From positions 51,751,569 through 51,815,568 of the forward strand of contig JALGQZ010000007.1 of assembly GCA_023105745.1 (NCBI GenBank): DNA of 64,000 bases, read 5' to 3'. How positions within the stretch are numbered: the stretch's first letter is position 1; every line of letters starts with the position of its first letter. This DNA comes from Austropuccinia psidii. Its lineage: Eukaryota > Basidiomycota > Pucciniomycetes > Pucciniales > Sphaerophragmiaceae. A program made the translations under genes and the position numbers. Positions 61,634-64,000 of the stretch are shown in pieces. Below the pieces are notes generated by a model that did not search any database, was not told where the DNA came from, and saw only the letters and a list, made by a program, of their open reading frames with translations.

Positions 61634-63006
61634 TCATAATTGATGAGACTTTTGTGTCTTTGTTAGGGTACTAGTGTGGTTCATGTGACCTTGATCCAAC
61701 AAATTTCTTGTGGTCATACCCTCTTTGTCTGGTGGTTTATGTTTCAAACCATCCAGATGTTTGGTCATTGGTTTCCTCCTTTTTAAGTGAGCTGAACCAA
61801 TTTCTTTTGCTCCATTGTTCTTGAATTCCACCAAATATTCCTCATTAGGGTTAGTTTCACAGCCATTTCCCACACTATCAGAGTCAGCTTCATGACCTTC
61901 TTGGTCTTTTCTTGTTTCTTTCTCTCTTTCAAATATCTCTTCACTGTCTTTGGGAAAATTATCTACATAGTGATTGGGTGATTCACAGATGTGAGATCCT
62001 GTTGTAATTTCAGATTCTGAATCATGAGTTCCTTTTTCTTCACGGGTTGGATTCTCCCTGTTATCACCAGTACTATGGGTATTGTATCTACCAATAGATG
62101 TTCTAATCCTTACTTATTGCAAAGTAGTTGATATTTCATCCAAAGTAGATTCTTTGGAGCATCTGCATTTTACTTCATGCTCTAAGTCTCTTGGTAGTTT
62201 GGTCAGCAGTTTGTGATTTCTCATTTCTGTTGTTATGTGAGGGTCAATATCTATTATCCTTTTTGACTGTCTAAGACACCAATCATATGGATCTTTGTCC
62301 ACTGTGTATCTATCATTTCCAAAGGAGAGGGCTTTCTGCCATATCAATGTATCATTTGTGTACTTTTTGATTATTTGGATCCTCCACCATGGCCAGTTTC
62401 TTCTGCCATGGACTTCTTTCATTTCTGTGTACTAAATACTAGCATGTCCTTTGAAAGCTGTATTTAATCTGGCAGTAATTCAGTAATCGGGTAGACTTGC
62501 TACATCAATGAAGATTCCATCAATATAATCAATGAGATCCATATGATCATATTCTCCTATGCCAGAGGATTTGGGCCAAATTGAGGCCTCTGACAGCTGT
62601 TTAAGTGCTTCCTTCTCTGAATAAGTCATTTTATAACAATCTTGGTATTTTGATGAGGATCTTGGCTTATTCTCCAATAAGGCATCTGGTTTGATGTCTT
62701 CCTGGTGGTGTGGATTATCCAAAACATTGCCTTGTGTTTGAGGCATATTTTTTGGCAGACATTAAACAATTTCTCAATATCTTGATGCAGGTTTTCCCTA
62801 TCCCTTTTGCAGTGATTTTGCTCCTCTAAGACTTGATTTAGTCTTTTTGTCTCTTCTGAGGCTTTACTCAATTCAGTGTAGTCCTCTTGAAGAGTATGAA
62901 TAGCTTTGGTTTGTAAGGTATTAACCTCTTTTAACCTTGAAATATTTTCATGGAGTCTTTCAAGCTTTTTTTGAGTTTGTTCTACAACTGGGAAAATTTT
63001 ATCCAT
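61634..63006 (-). pseudogene. Element G ORF2: coiled coil and capsid-like Gag, no pol
   Basis: The frame from MDKIF (63006) is a coiled coil (TQKKLERLHENISRLKEV and on). After a 1-bp shift near 62750 the frame from 62746 reads on to 61634 with three stops (62480-62482, 62432-62434, 62114-62116). It contains IGEYDHMDLIDYIDG and the tryptophan-rich RRNWPWWRIQIIKKY, typical of the capsid part in these families, and DLEHEVKCRC like B and C. After it comes an acidic stretch and EYLVEFKNNG, which could be a trace of a Pol C-terminus. Zinc knuckle, protease, RT and integrase are all absent before the PPT, so a large internal deletion is likely. Confidence 0.78.
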
Positions 63007-63740
63007 AGCGTATTACTACTTATGGTACTCTCAAGCATCACAACATTGTGTTTAATCTTAGTCAAGATATTTTTCCTTATTCTAGGGCTGCTAGATTCAT
63101 TAGAAGTATTTACAACTGTTTGTTGTTGTTTTATACTTCTTCTGGTAGGTCCAACAAGTTCTGGATCATAGGATCTGACTCTTTCTGCCTCTGGTTGAAA
63201 GAAGTCTTGTTCTTTTCCTATGATCCTCTTCTTCTCCTGTATTCTACCTGTGATTGGAAAGTATGATGACTCTTGGTCACTTATCTGCTGGTTCCTGAGT
63301 GGTGTGAAACAACTAGGGAGTTTGGTTGGGTTACCACTCCTTATGAGCCCAAAAGAGGCAGAGTATGTTATATCTGGTTCAATTTCTCTTCTATGATAAG
63401 TTCTTTGAAGAATATCTCCTTGAGGGAAATCTTCTGGATAATTTATACAGGTTCTTTCTAGTAGAACTCTAGGTTGAATTCCCTGTCTGCCATTCTCCAC
63501 TGGAGAAGTTCTTTGAAGATTTGATGGGTTGAAATAAACTATTCTATGAAAGTCATTCCTGGAGGTCTTCTGCTGGAAACCATTTTGGAAGGTGTAGGTA
63601 GGTGCATTTTGCCATGTCTTATGACTTTGAGAAACTTCAACTTCTCTCCTTTCCAGGCCTCAAGTACTGCTTATGGTTGATTCTATTTGTAAGCAATAAT
63701 CCCTTGGAACACCAAAGTAACTGAAATGAGGTGTTATCAT
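62982..63740 (-). pseudogene. Element G ORF1
   Basis: This frame starts at ATG 63740 (MITPHFSYFG), has one TGA at 63660-63662, and is otherwise open to TAG at 62982: about 252 residues, close to the 255 and 280 of the spliced ORF1 of C and B. It has polar, arginine-rich and glutamine-rich segments (RRSIKQQQ) and overlaps the start of ORF2 by 25 bases in the relation -1. No intron is needed here. I see no database-type domain. It is probably the N-terminal Gag or an accessory product of this family. Confidence 0.65.
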
Positions 63741-64000
63741 TTCTGATTTGTAAGGTGAGAACTTTATCTAGTTGATTAAATCCCTGTTTTGTTAGGAATC
63801 AATACATCAGTTTGGAAAAATTATTATTGAAACTATCAATAATTATCGAATCAATGTTTCACACCAGTTTGGATGGAAAACTCAATTTTGAGGGTTTTGC
63901 TTGAAGAGAAATCCAAACAATATATACTTTGTATATATTCAAGAATTAAGTAAGAGAAATATTATTATATTTCTTTTATAATAAGTATTATTATTGAAAT
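63741..64000 (-). other. Leader of element G, cut by window edge
   Basis: AT-rich sequence upstream of ORF1 on the minus strand. The primer site and 5' LTR would lie beyond 64000. No other feature is seen. Confidence 0.5.

Noticed and set aside
62114..62482. Repeat-induced point mutation as cause of the stops in the G gag.
   Set aside because: Two of the stops look like G-to-A changes at tryptophan codons, but I see no consistent CpA to TpA bias across elements, so the claim is not supported.

Overview
This window looks like a retrotransposon graveyard from a large, strongly AT-rich eukaryotic genome. I found no host gene, tRNA or rRNA in it. The proteins that can be read are Ty3/gypsy (Metaviridae-type) Gag-Pol proteins whose integrases end in chromodomain-like tails. 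Predicted introns are short (63-86 nt), as in fungi. The Gag styles resemble what I remember of predicted proteins from rust fungi (Pucciniales, for example Austropuccinia psidii). That assignment rests on memory and inference, not on a search. By my boundaries about four fifths of the window is recognisable transposon or satellite DNA.

Layout. I use family letters: B, C and E are related chromodomain Ty3 families, F is a second chromovirus lineage with TGTCAC...GTGACA LTRs, and G is a third Gag type. Positions 1-1241 hold an F LTR inserted in a B LTR fragment. Positions 5568-26552 are one minus-strand B element (TSD ATGGC) split inside gag by a complete minus-strand C element at 12129-22834 (TSD GAGAC). 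Positions 30951-33060 are a 23-bp minisatellite that abuts a decayed E-like pol at 33067-35151. An F element (35152-41801) cuts that pol and is itself cut by a truncated E LTR (41802-43223). Then come a C-type LTR carrying a solo B LTR (TSD GTAAA), a head-to-head pol junction at 47666/47667, and an E integrase tail with its 3' LTR (to 50394). A solo E LTR in the opposite orientation lies at 53466-55309 (TSD ACTTC). Positions 56881-61613 are a mosaic of G LTR pieces in alternating orientation, followed by a minus-strand G element with gag only.

Most interesting point. In B and C the 5' part of Gag-Pol overlaps a second reading frame (ORF1) in the +1 frame. ORF1 becomes continuous only after removal of two short predicted introns. 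Exon order, intron phase and the length of exon 2 (132 nt) agree between the two families. The ATG of the long Gag-Pol frame lies inside the first of these introns, so splicing would switch between two products. In G an intronless ORF1 of similar size precedes a coiled-coil/capsid ORF2 in the same relative (-1) frame. This suggests an ORF1/ORF2 layout shared by the families, controlled by splicing and perhaps by frameshifting.

How the parts fit together. Full elements contribute LTRs (promoter and polyadenylation ends), a candidate primer-binding site, gag, a pol running protease-RT-RNase H-integrase-chromodomain, and a purine-rich tract before the 3' LTR. All Gag-Pol frames here carry stops, frameshifts or deletions, so none looks autonomous. 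The nesting order and LTR divergence (about 1.4 percent for C, about 3 percent for B, counted by eye) agree that C arrived after B.
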